Source: Erythrocercus mccallii (Eukaryota; Chordata; Aves; Passeriformes; Dicruridae). Taken from it: a DNA stretch of 64,000 nucleotides. Positions 40,701-48,405 of the stretch are shown here, one piece after another. Below the pieces are notes generated by a model. The model saw only the letters and a program-made list of their open reading frames with translations, was not told where the DNA came from and did not search any database. Numbering within the stretch: position 1 is the stretch's first letter; every line of letters starts with the position of its first letter. Made by a program: the position numbers and the translations under genes. The stretch lies in the NCBI GenBank assembly GCA_013397435.1, contig VZRG01002348.1:23956-87955 (forward strand). Direction: 5' to 3'.

Positions 40701-43700
40701 CAAACCTTGGACTTCAGGCATACAGGTATTACCAACAAAAAAACCAGAAATGCTTGCTCAATTTATACCTTGTGGAGGACATGCACATTTCAATTCAATT
40801 TTGTACTAAAAGCTCCCATTGTTTGGTTCATTTGCATATCAGACATCCATTTGTTGCTTTCACATTTTCCACTGACTTTAAGTGCATTTCTCTGTACCCA
40901 AGGCACATTCATGATAAGAGGATGTGGAGTTCAGAAAATAAAAGCATTCATCCCAAATTTAGAGAAAAATTAACATCAGAGAAGCTCCACCACATCACAC
41001 CACTTGCCTATTCATCCAAAAAGAAAGTCTCAACAAACAGTTTCCCTGAAATCATCAGCGGGGAGAGGGCAAATATTCTCCTTCACAATGAAGTCTGAAA
41101 ACAATCCCATGTAGAAACACTTCACAGCCCTCCCTAGGAGGAGAGAGGAAGTTACAAGAGGTGTACAGGAACACAATATATGTAAACTATCAGAGAACCC
41201 AAGAAGAAGAGGAGCAAGAATGCCATTAAGAAAAACAAATAGAAACAGAGAGCCATCACCTACCCCCAAATAGGAACTCACAGGAAATACGAGGCCAAAT
41301 CCTGCCCTCACATTCTTAGGAAATCCAAAGTAAACTTTCCTTCCGTGTTTGAAGAAGTAATGGATATTGGAAAGGAACATGTATCTGTGGAGCAAACTTC
41401 CTGGCAGAAGTTTCAATTCCAGTCTTCTCCTGAGTACAGGAGCTGGTGTTGCTACACCAGAGCAAACCACCAGAAGAGCCACAGGACACAAGTGAAAGTG
41501 ATGACCAGCACCAGTTCCCTGTGCTGCGACACCAATAAAAATCTCCAAGAAAGGAAATAGGCACCGTAAACCCCAGCAAACAGCTCCCCACTGCTCACTC
41601 TGCAGCCAGCTAAATCATCATCTCACCCAGCTGAGCTCTGTTTTGAACAGAGCTGGTGTCTTTGCCATCATCCCCACAGAAGGAAAACAGTAAAAAACCT
41701 CATCATACTTGCCTAAATAGAAAGTAATAAAAGTTTAACCATAAAAGAGCAAGAATCCAGGTGAGGAAAGGAAGTTAGTGACATACTGTAACAAATCCAG
41801 TATTCAAGTGCTACAGGTTTAATATAATCTTTGCACAACAATTCTTCAGAGATGGATTTGACCTAATTTTTATTTAAAAGTGCACCTGAAATATTTATAA
41901 ACAGCTCCTTGAAAAACAGTCGAGTGCAATTTAACTGTTTAGCCTCTACAAGGATTTTGACTTGGTAGGTCAACTCTAAAGCTCACTGTTGTTTGAAGCT
42001 TCCTTTAAAAGAGATCCTAGGGAAAGGGGATAGTTGGGTCAGAGAAGATAAAACTTCTAACTGCTGCCAGCCACCCCTCCCACACACCAATAGATTATAT
42101 TGAGTCTGAAAAAATATACACACGGTGAGAATTAGCTAAGGGCCTCACCAGTTGTTAAATAACAGAATATTTATCAGCCAAAGTAAATTCCACAACAAAT
42201 AACTGGCTTCACAGTGGAGGGAGGAGGGAAGTAGGTCACACCAGATCTTAAAAAAATCCCTGGGCATGCTGTGATTGCACACAATAATTTGATGAAAAAC
42301 AGTTGCCTCACCATGTCTTTCACTACTCGGTTGAATTTTTTTAAAAAGTGAGTTTGATAAATTTCCGTACGTGTTACTGAAGTAAGTCACAATGAAGCAA
42401 GGCAGTTTTAACTGTGGAAAAGTGTCATCAACTTGTCAAATTGCAACTTAAAAGTCAAGCTCATCAGACATCTTATTTTTCAAGTAATAAATTATCAATC
42501 ATAACTCATTAAGTATATTTACATCAGTCATTTATTTAAAAAATTCTGAATAATTTCCCAGCACTGACTCGTACATCGCATACTATAAAATTCAACGTAT
42601 CACCACAAATAGCTCTGACCTCCCAGAACCTCCCAACACACAGTGCTCTCTCGCAACACTCAATCACTCCTGCTTTCTGTTATATTTATTCATAAATTAT
42701 ACAAATATGCAAGAAGACATGATGGGCCATTGAATATTTTAAATACTTTCTCAAATTCTACAAACAAAAGCAATTTTAAAAGCAGCAAAAATGAATAGAA
42801 AGCTGATGAATTAAATGAATTAAAATTAGAAGCCATTCATAAGGGTCCATTAAAAGCTAAACAGAATTACAATGTTCTAGACCCGAGGATCACATCTGCA
42901 AGTAAGGCTACAGCTCTTAACCTGAAATCATCGACTGCTATCACTCTTAATGGCCCTTTAAAAGACAAACCATCCTAGTAACGCAACAAACAGTTTGAAA
43001 ATTATCTTTAAAAAAATTTTAAATGTAAGGGCATGTGAGAGCAGGCTGCTGCTCTCCAAATGAACAGCAGCATGGTGGCCAATGAAAATAAGATGCAGGA
43101 TAGATCCCATCTGGGCTCCTACACCTCCTTAGGGCTCTGCTCCCACTGACACCCAAGGCGCTGGTGTGACACTGGGAGCTCCGGAGGAGCGGCTCAGGAC
43201 CAGGCGACTGCGGGAGCAGCACGTTCCACCTGAGCCAGCGGGGAAGCCAAGGAATCAGAAACCCACAGGAATGAAACGTGCTGGGAAGGTCCAGCTGCAC
43301 GACCAAATAGGACTGAACGAGTCAAGAATGAGCTCCAGGTGCACACGAACACTGCTGTCGACCTTACTCAATGCTCTAAACATGCTGTTTACTACTGGTT
43401 TAAGTTCAACACCTCTGCACTTTTTGTAAAAGGCACAGATACTTGTAGCTGATGTGCATCACAAAACACGGAGTGAAGCACTTCAGCGCTCTGTTACTGT
43501 AACTCAGAGAGTTTCAATGGCCCGAAAACATGCTCCCCATTAAAAATGTAGGCACTTCACATTGTCTAAAGCACAGTGCGAACAATAACAACCCAACACG
43601 CTTTCACCTCCTTTGTCAATCAAGCCAAGACAGCCAAGTCATGCAAACAGCCTGCTGATGAGAGCACCTCAATACACAGCTGCACTCAAGGAAAACGCCG

Positions 43701-44701
43701 CCTTTCACAATGGAAACCTCACAGACTATTTCTTTGGCAGAGCACCGCAATGGGAACTCAAATTTGGAAGGTACAATATGAACAAAATCAGAAATCAACA
43801 TGGTAGAACAAATCACAAAAAGAAAGGAAAAGCAAAGCACCACATGCCTGCTTCAACATCAACTGATACCTCCAGAACAAACTTTCCGAACCGTCTAACA
43901 GAGAAACAGCAGAAACAGAGAAACAGCAACTTTGGGGGCTTTTTTGAGATTAAATTAACTACTGCATGTCAGACTCACCACCTCACAAAGACCTCCACAG
44001 TTTCCCAGAGCAAGGCAATCAGAGACCTGACAGCTAAAGCTTTCAAAATCCCGCACCATTCCCACACTGAGCACAAAGCCGATTCCTTTCTGATGACAAC
44101 AGTCACCGAGAGATCAACATCTCAGGGAGGGAGTTGTTCTCACGGCATCTTTAGTTTCAGCGTTTCCTTTCTCATTCCCTAATCCTAAATCACTTCTACT
44201 CCTGTAGAGAACACAGGTAAAACCTCCACCCAAACCACAGAAAACCATCTGGGCCAAACCACAGTAAGAGCGTTTCTGGCTGGCTGTGCATCTCCAAAAG
44301 GTTCGCTGTACACCAGCAACAACAACAACAAAAAAAAGCACAGAACAAAAAAAGATTCAGGTTGCTGCCACATCCACGAAACATGTCTTCCAGCTCCAAT
44401 TAAACGCTTGAAAGGGAATTTTTAAAATCCGCAAGCTTTTGAACGGGGACAGAAGGGACCGCATCGGGGGAGACAAGGGATGCAACCAGCCGATATCCAG
44501 GCAACAGCGAAAAAAATCAACAAGTCGGCGCAGCCCAGCGCGGAGCACGAGCCGCGTTGAAAGGTGCGGACGTACCTTGTGGAGGTGCCTTTCCTGACAT
44601 CGCAGATGCTGCATTTGAAGGCTTCGGCGCTGTTCCTGAAGGTGCACACGCTACAATCCCAAAAGCCTTCGTCGGCTGCAGGTTTGGCTTGCCTTTTCGG
44701 C
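7514..44701 (-). CDS. RYBP: RYBP, RING1 and YY1 binding protein: spliced coding region (exons 2-5; exon 1 in gap)
   Basis: Joining 44701-44576, 12040-11864, 11749-11651 and 7766-7514 (minus strand) gives one open frame ending in TGA. Every junction is AG/GT and every intron is phase 2. The frame encodes an N-terminal RanBP2/NZF zinc finger, a Lys/Glu-rich middle, a Ser/Thr-rich linker and the C-terminal RING1B-binding segment followed by a Ser-rich tail. RYBP is a nuclear adaptor of variant PRC1: it binds RING1A/B in place of CBX proteins, stimulates H2AK119 ubiquitination, binds ubiquitinated H2A through its zinc finger, and contacts YY1 and E2F factors. The paralogue YAF2 is excluded because it lacks the exon-4 segment and differs in the zinc finger and tail. 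The first ~11 codons are not visible. With the usual exon 1 the product is 228 residues (numbering used below). The identification is from remembered family sequences, not a search. Confidence 0.97.
7767..11650 (-). other. RYBP: RYBP intron 4 (3.9 kb)
   Basis: A phase-2 intron with donor GTAACT and acceptor TTTTAG. I see no repeat of known family. It contains a GC-rich zone at about 9300-9610 with a dense CpG cluster at 9534-9608, and a 15-base tandem duplication at 10522-10551. The 254 bases before exon 5 (8020-7767) are open in the exon-5 frame. No other gene is supported. Confidence 0.9.
10522..10551 (+). repeat. Perfect 15-base tandem duplication in intron 4
   Basis: AGCTTGCCACAAAAC occurs twice in direct succession without mismatch. 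It is a small, probably recent duplication. Confidence 0.9.
11651..11749 (-). CDS. RYBP: RYBP coding exon 4: RYBP-specific linker
   Basis: This 99-base exon has the acceptor TTTTCACAG and the donor GTAACT, with 32 whole codons and phase-2 ends. It encodes residues about 113-144, starting PKSDIVKDPPSEANS and ending in a Thr/Ser-rich stretch. It is the least constrained part of the gene: relative to remembered human RYBP I see Ile-Val for Ile-Leu, Gly for Ala and Asp-Ser for Glu-Thr. YAF2 has no equivalent, so this exon separates RYBP from its paralogue. Because it is symmetrical (99 bases, phase 2-2), skipping it would keep the frame. Confidence 0.94.
11750..11863 (-). other. RYBP: RYBP intron 3 (114 bases)
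   Basis: A very short phase-2 intron with donor GTAAGT and acceptor TTTTCACAG. Exons 3 and 4 are therefore close enough to be defined together by the spliceosome. Confidence 0.93.
11864..12040 (-). CDS. RYBP: RYBP coding exon 3: lysine-rich region
   Basis: This 177-base exon runs from the acceptor TTATAG to the donor GTAAGT and has 58 whole codons with phase-2 borders. It covers residues about 54-111. The start (KPRINSQLVAQQVAQQ) is strongly RYBP/YAF2-like. A PPPP run follows, then a highly charged KKEKKEKVEKQDKEK segment and a Thr/Asn/Lys-rich end. In RYBP this part is disordered and is implicated in contacts with transcription factors such as YY1 and E2F2/3. Compared with human RYBP as I remember it, there are a few conservative Asp/Glu exchanges (KPDKEKE here). 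Intron 3, which follows, is only 114 bases, in contrast to the 32.5-kb intron before this exon. Confidence 0.95.
15865..15920. repeat. TA/CA microsatellite flanked by a duplicated octamer-containing sequence
   Basis: A short (TA)n/(CA)n core at about 15887-15908 is flanked by two copies of ACACTATATGCAAATA. The copies place the octamer ATGCAAAT at 15873-15880 and 15912-15919. Confidence 0.8.
19794..19948 (+). mobile_element. CR1 LINE fragment, 3' end
   Basis: The sequence follows the CR1 3' UTR consensus in sense: the GTTCAAGGCCAAGTTGGATG start, CAACCTGGCCCAGTG, TGTCCCTGCCCATGG and AGATGACCTTTAAGGT blocks, ending in GATTCTGTGACTCTGT tail units. It is truncated at the 5' end, about 155 bases long and moderately diverged. 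It lies in RYBP intron 2, antisense to the gene. Confidence 0.9.
21808..21823. repeat. Poly(A) tract in intron 2
   Basis: A run of about 16 A without a recognisable retroposon upstream. Confidence 0.8.
29938..30035 (-). mobile_element. CR1 LINE fragment, 3' end
   Basis: In the reverse sense this reads as a CR1 tail: CACAGAATCAGATAGGTTGG, then AGAGTCCAACTCTGCACTGCCAGG, CCACCACTAAACCATGTC and CACACCTACAC blocks in the right order. It is about 100 bases, quite diverged, and sits in intron 2 in the same orientation as RYBP. Confidence 0.82.
36419..36730 (-). mobile_element. CR1 LINE fragment, 3' end (about 310 bases)
   Basis: This is the clearest repeat in the window. Starting AATCATAGAATGGCCTGGGT, it carries all the standard antisense CR1 blocks in order: AAAGACCACCTTGTTCCAAC, CAGGGACACCTTCCACTA, GTCCAACCTGG, CAACCTGTGCCAGGGCC, GATTTCTTCCTAATA and CCATTCCCCTTGTCCCATCC. 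It is 5'-truncated, as most CR1 copies are. Its level of identity suggests an avian CR1 subfamily, but subfamily assignment needs a library search. Confidence 0.95.
38985..39062. repeat. Two poly(A) tracts about 45 bases apart
   Basis: A runs at about 38987-39003 and 39048-39061 in intron 2. I could not recognise a processed pseudogene or SINE body upstream of either run. Confidence 0.8.
44317..44337. repeat. (CAA)n microsatellite running into poly(A)
   Basis: Five CAA-type units followed by a short A run, in intron 2 about 240 bases from exon 2. Confidence 0.8.
44576..44701 (-). CDS. RYBP: RYBP coding exon 2: NZF zinc finger
   Basis: This 126-base exon follows a very long C/T tract ending CTCCTCAAG and is closed by the donor GTACGT. 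It begins with the third base of a split Arg codon and ends with two bases of another (41 whole codons). It encodes a basic stretch (PKRQAKP) and a complete RanBP2-type finger with the W-D-C-x2-C ... N ... C-x2-C pattern. In full-length numbering the zinc ligands are Cys27, Cys30, Cys41 and Cys44, with Trp25 and Asn34 in place. Thr31-Phe32 is the dipeptide used by NZF fingers to bind ubiquitin, so the H2AK119ub-reading function should be intact. Reading frames that extend upstream through the C/T tract are intronic and should not be taken as the N-terminus. Confidence 0.96.
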
Positions 44702-44816
44702 CTTGAGGAGGGGGAGGGAGAGGGAGAGGGGAAGCGTGTGTGTGTACGTGTGTGTTTGGGGAGGAGGAGAGAGGCGGCGGGAGGAGGAGAGAGGAGGAGG
44801 AGGAGGAGAGAAAGAA
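44702..44816 (+). repeat. Purine-rich tract (GGA/GA repeats) with TG runs; G-quadruplex-prone
   Basis: The plus strand is nearly all G and A at 44702-44733 and 44759-44815, separated by a GTGTGTGT-rich piece. Four G-runs at 44710-44714, 44716-44718, 44722-44724 and 44728-44731 with loops of 1, 3 and 3 bases form a textbook G4 motif. On the RYBP sense strand this is the pyrimidine tract of the exon-2 acceptor. Confidence 0.85.
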
Positions 44817-44970
44817 AACACACACATGAGAAACCATGTTACAGAGCCCCAAAACCCAGCGCCTGCTCGCACCGCCGCTCTCCCGCGGGGCCGGGAGCAG
44901 CCGACAAACCCCGACCGGGGCCGGGCCCGGAGAGGTGCGGGGGGCGCCGAGCTCCGCCCCGGCCCCGCCG
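44702..44970 (-). other. RYBP: Visible 3' part of RYBP intron 1
   Basis: Read on the minus strand this is GC-rich intron ending in an extended pyrimidine tract and the acceptor CAAG before exon 2. The first ~140 bases next to exon 2 are almost pure purine on the plus strand, with TG runs at 44736-44757. The rest of intron 1 and exon 1 are in the following run of N. Confidence 0.75.
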
Positions 44971-46270
44971 NNNNNNNNNNNNNNNNNNNNNNNNNNNNNN
45001 NNNNNNNNNNNNNNNNNNNNNNNNNNNNNNNNNNNNNNNNNNNNNNNNNNNNNNNNNNNNNNNNNNNNNNNNNNNNNNNNNNNNNNNNNNNNNNNNNNNN
45101 NNNNNNNNNNNNNNNNNNNNNNNNNNNNNNNNNNNNNNNNNNNNNNNNNNNNNNNNNNNNNNNNNNNNNNNNNNNNNNNNNNNNNNNNNNNNNNNNNNNN
45201 NNNNNNNNNNNNNNNNNNNNNNNNNNNNNNNNNNNNNNNNNNNNNNNNNNNNNNNNNNNNNNNNNNNNNNNNNNNNNNNNNNNNNNNNNNNNNNNNNNNN
45301 NNNNNNNNNNNNNNNNNNNNNNNNNNNNNNNNNNNNNNNNNNNNNNNNNNNNNNNNNNNNNNNNNNNNNNNNNNNNNNNNNNNNNNNNNNNNNNNNNNNN
45401 NNNNNNNNNNNNNNNNNNNNNNNNNNNNNNNNNNNNNNNNNNNNNNNNNNNNNNNNNNNNNNNNNNNNNNNNNNNNNNNNNNNNNNNNNNNNNNNNNNNN
45501 NNNNNNNNNNNNNNNNNNNNNNNNNNNNNNNNNNNNNNNNNNNNNNNNNNNNNNNNNNNNNNNNNNNNNNNNNNNNNNNNNNNNNNNNNNNNNNNNNNNN
45601 NNNNNNNNNNNNNNNNNNNNNNNNNNNNNNNNNNNNNNNNNNNNNNNNNNNNNNNNNNNNNNNNNNNNNNNNNNNNNNNNNNNNNNNNNNNNNNNNNNNN
45701 NNNNNNNNNNNNNNNNNNNNNNNNNNNNNNNNNNNNNNNNNNNNNNNNNNNNNNNNNNNNNNNNNNNNNNNNNNNNNNNNNNNNNNNNNNNNNNNNNNNN
45801 NNNNNNNNNNNNNNNNNNNNNNNNNNNNNNNNNNNNNNNNNNNNNNNNNNNNNNNNNNNNNNNNNNNNNNNNNNNNNNNNNNNNNNNNNNNNNNNNNNNN
45901 NNNNNNNNNNNNNNNNNNNNNNNNNNNNNNNNNNNNNNNNNNNNNNNNNNNNNNCCGCGGCCCCTCCGGGCCGGGAGGGCTCGGGCTCCGCGCAGCCCGC
46001 GGGCGGCCCCTTCCCTTCCCGTCCCTGCCCCCTCGGAGGGTTCGTCGCCCGCCTGTCCCCCGGGGAGCGGAGCCGCCGCGGGCGGGACGGCGGCGCACGG
46101 GGGACGGCAGGCCCGCTCCGTGAGGGGAAGGGCGGCCAGAGCCGGCTCGCCCGCCCGGTGGCTTCGCTGGGAGTAGCGGCGGGGCTGGGCAGAGGGAGGC
46201 AACTCCTGCTGCGTGCCCTGACCTCGGGGACGGGCTCCCGGTGCCCTCACGGATGCCTCGGCTGCCACCT
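44840..46270 (-). promoter_or_regulatory. RYBP: CpG island promoter of RYBP
   Basis: Both flanks of the gap (44850-44970 and 45955-46260) are very GC-rich with dense CpG and GC-box-like runs such as CCGCCCC at 44955. This is the usual form of a vertebrate housekeeping promoter, and it sits exactly where RYBP must start. The TATA box, initiator and start site cannot be placed because of the gap. Divergent transcription to the plus strand is possible but nothing here demonstrates it. Confidence 0.75.
44971..45954. other. RYBP: Assembly gap (984 N), probably hiding RYBP exon 1 and its core promoter
   Basis: This is an unbroken run of N flanked by extremely GC-rich sequence on both sides. Exon 2 begins with the last base of a split Arg codon, so a coding exon of about 11 codons must lie 5' of it (higher coordinates). 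No start codon with the RYBP N-terminal signature occurs in the visible flanks. Open frames crossing the gap are artefacts of N translated as X. Confidence 0.85.
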
Positions 46271-46446
46271 CTGTGAGCTGGCTTCAGGCTCGGGGTCAGG
46301 GCAGCGGCCCGCCCAGAGGCCAAGGTGTTTTCACTCCAGCGCTGCTGGAGCGCTGCTTCCAGAAGTGTTCCCATCAGTCCCTCAGTGCTCTATCGACTCC
46401 ACCAAGCACGGGCTGCGGTTCTGCAAAACTCCTGAGGTGGCAAAAC

Positions 46447-46494
46447 GTGGCGTTCCCGAAAAGTGGCATTCTCCAAAAGCGGCGATTCCCAAAA
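46447..46494 (+). repeat. Tandem repeat, three 16-base units
   Basis: The units are GTGGCGTTCCCGAAAA, GTGGCATTCTCCAAAA and GCGGCGATTCCCAAAA, directly adjacent, followed by a decayed AGCAGCAG piece. It lies about 500 bases upstream of the RYBP CpG island gap. Confidence 0.8.
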
Positions 46495-48354
46495 AGCAGC
46501 AGCCCTGCCCTGAGATCCCCCACGGCCCCCTGGGGCCTGTGGAAGCGCTGGCAGGGCGGGCTGGGATGGTGACACGCCGAGCATGAGCTGTCACTGGCTT
46601 TGCTGAGCCCCTTTCACACGGGGCTGTTCGCTCTGCAGCAGCCGCAGGGGATGGGGGCCATGAGCAGCTGAGGAAGGATGGCGCAAGGAGCGATGAGTGA
46701 AGGCGAAAAAGTTGGTACAGCCACGCGTCTTGCAGTGCAGACAGTCTTCCAATGTGCTTTTCCACTTTCTCAGTGGTGACTAAGCCAAGCAAACATCTCC
46801 CATCGGTGAGCAGCAAACTTCATCCTTAGGCAAGGCACAGGGCAGACGGGAGGGACAGACGTGGGCTGCACAGGGCTGTACCTGAGAGAGGGGTGAGTGG
46901 GGCTGCAAGGGAGAGCGTGGAGACAGCCTGAGCAAAGTCTGAGTACAAGGGGGAAAAAAAGAAAATTATTGCTTGAAAGCAAACCAATGCGAGTGGCTTA
47001 AAACAGGATAGGCACTTACATGGCAGCAGATAATATAACCATGTCCTGTGCATTAAAGCTTTAGGAATCTGGTCTCACAAGACACAGAGGGTTTTTCCCT
47101 CCAGTGATGCCCATTTTAACAGTCAAATCATACTGACAGAGTCACCTCCTGTATTTAAGAGCGTGTAATCCACTGACCCTATCCAGCCCCCCCTCCCCAC
47201 CCAGGTAATTTAACCCTTGCTGGCACCTCCACCAACCACTTTAATTTCCAGACAGACTTCCAATGACTTTTTTCTTCACCACACAAGTTCCTGAACAATA
47301 CAGCAAGACGCAGACATACTCCAAGGGCAGAGTTAAGGTTGCACAATTATCACATGTAGGAAGTGTCATTTTCCCATTGCATCTGCTGTTTTCCAAACAT
47401 TTTTGCTCTTTTAGATTATAGCTGTAACATTTGCTTTGGGAATCTGTGTGGGAACAGGAGCTCAGCAGCGCTTGTGGGGTCTGGTAAGCAGAGACCTGGC
47501 GTGCAATCGTTACCAGACCTTCATGAAGTGGAGAACGTGGGGGCAAGAACAGCACCATTCTTGGGGACAAGGTCAGTGGAGAACCTGAGAAGCACAGAAA
47601 GGCAGCAAGCACTGAAATTTTGAGACAGCAGGAGACAGGCATGGTCCAACTCCCATTTTCTGCCACAGGTGTTTCCCTTAGCTCTACAGTGTTGTGTTAA
47701 GCAGAGTGACAGCTGCCACAGGCACACAGTAAGTTTTTGTGGAAACAGCAGGGAGCTGTGACCCATTTTTAGAAAGCAGTTTATCTCCTCAAAAAAGTTT
47801 CAGCATTGCTGTTTTCACAGCAAAAGTTGTTTTCTTTCAAAAACCTACTACATCCTTCGTTATCAATTCGCCTGGAAACCTTCCTTCCTTGACAAATAAC
47901 ACTTTCAACGTCACGCGTCAAAAACTTGGCAAGCCAAGCACAGCATGACTTCGTTCAATCCCATACATCCATCAGGTGATCATTCCCAGTTTGTTAAACA
48001 CCCTTCAAGCCACAGTTTGGGGTCTTGCTTCATGGAGGGGTCTGGAGAAGGGCCACTGGCCACTGGTGGGCTGGCCCAGCCAGAGTTTTTGGGATGCTGT
48101 GTCCTGCAGGCAGCACTTCCCTGTTGACCTCTCCAGACACCAACACACCAAGATGGGAACCACTGGCAGAAGTCAGGGCTGAAAATACAGTCAAACTGAA
48201 CTAAAGTGCCTTGGTGGGGGGTATTTCTTTCATGCTCTGGTATTAGCACAGTGAGTTATCCTTCCAGCCTCAAAATTCACTGAGGTGGCACAGGTAGTGC
48301 ACCCCTCTGAGAATCTGAGGATTTTTAATGGTGTTTGGGCTCTCATGTCCTCAC

Positions 48355-48405
48355 AAGGCAGCCTTGGGCAAGTTATTTAACACTTCTCCTTAACTCCAGT
48401 AGTCT
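48355..48405 (+). mobile_element. Possible MIR/CORE-SINE remnant
   Basis: The stretch CCTTGGGCAAGTTATTTAAC at 48362-48381 matches the well-known MIR motif (CCTTGGGCAAGTTACTTAAC) with one difference, followed by a C/T-rich CTTCTCCTTAACTCC. Flanks do not align visibly, so it may be chance or the last recognisable piece of an ancient SINE. Confidence 0.35.

Larger units (their letters stand above)
12041..44575 (-). other. RYBP: RYBP intron 2 (32.5 kb)
   Basis: A long phase-2 intron (donor GTACGT at 44575, acceptor TTATAG at 12041) making up about half of the window. It holds CR1 fragments near 19.8, 29.9 and 36.4 kb, simple A/T repeats, CpG-dense pockets at 16602-16642 and 23349-23537, and AT-rich motif-dense stretches at 31380-31990 and 42400-42990. 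None of the open frames inside it resembles a protein family I know, including the longest (41548-41030 minus, 172 codons). No nested gene or non-coding RNA is supported. Confidence 0.92.

Noticed and set aside
44422..44823. A single-exon protein starting MCFLSLL that contains the RYBP zinc finger
   Set aside because: The part before PKRQAK is the translated pyrimidine tract of intron 1, and the part after the donor GTACGT is intron 2. Only 44576-44701 is coding.
44517..46268. Very long open frames (446-627 codons) on both strands across 44.5-46.6 kb
   Set aside because: They exist only because the run of N is read as X. The visible ends are GC-rich promoter and intron translation, not protein-like.
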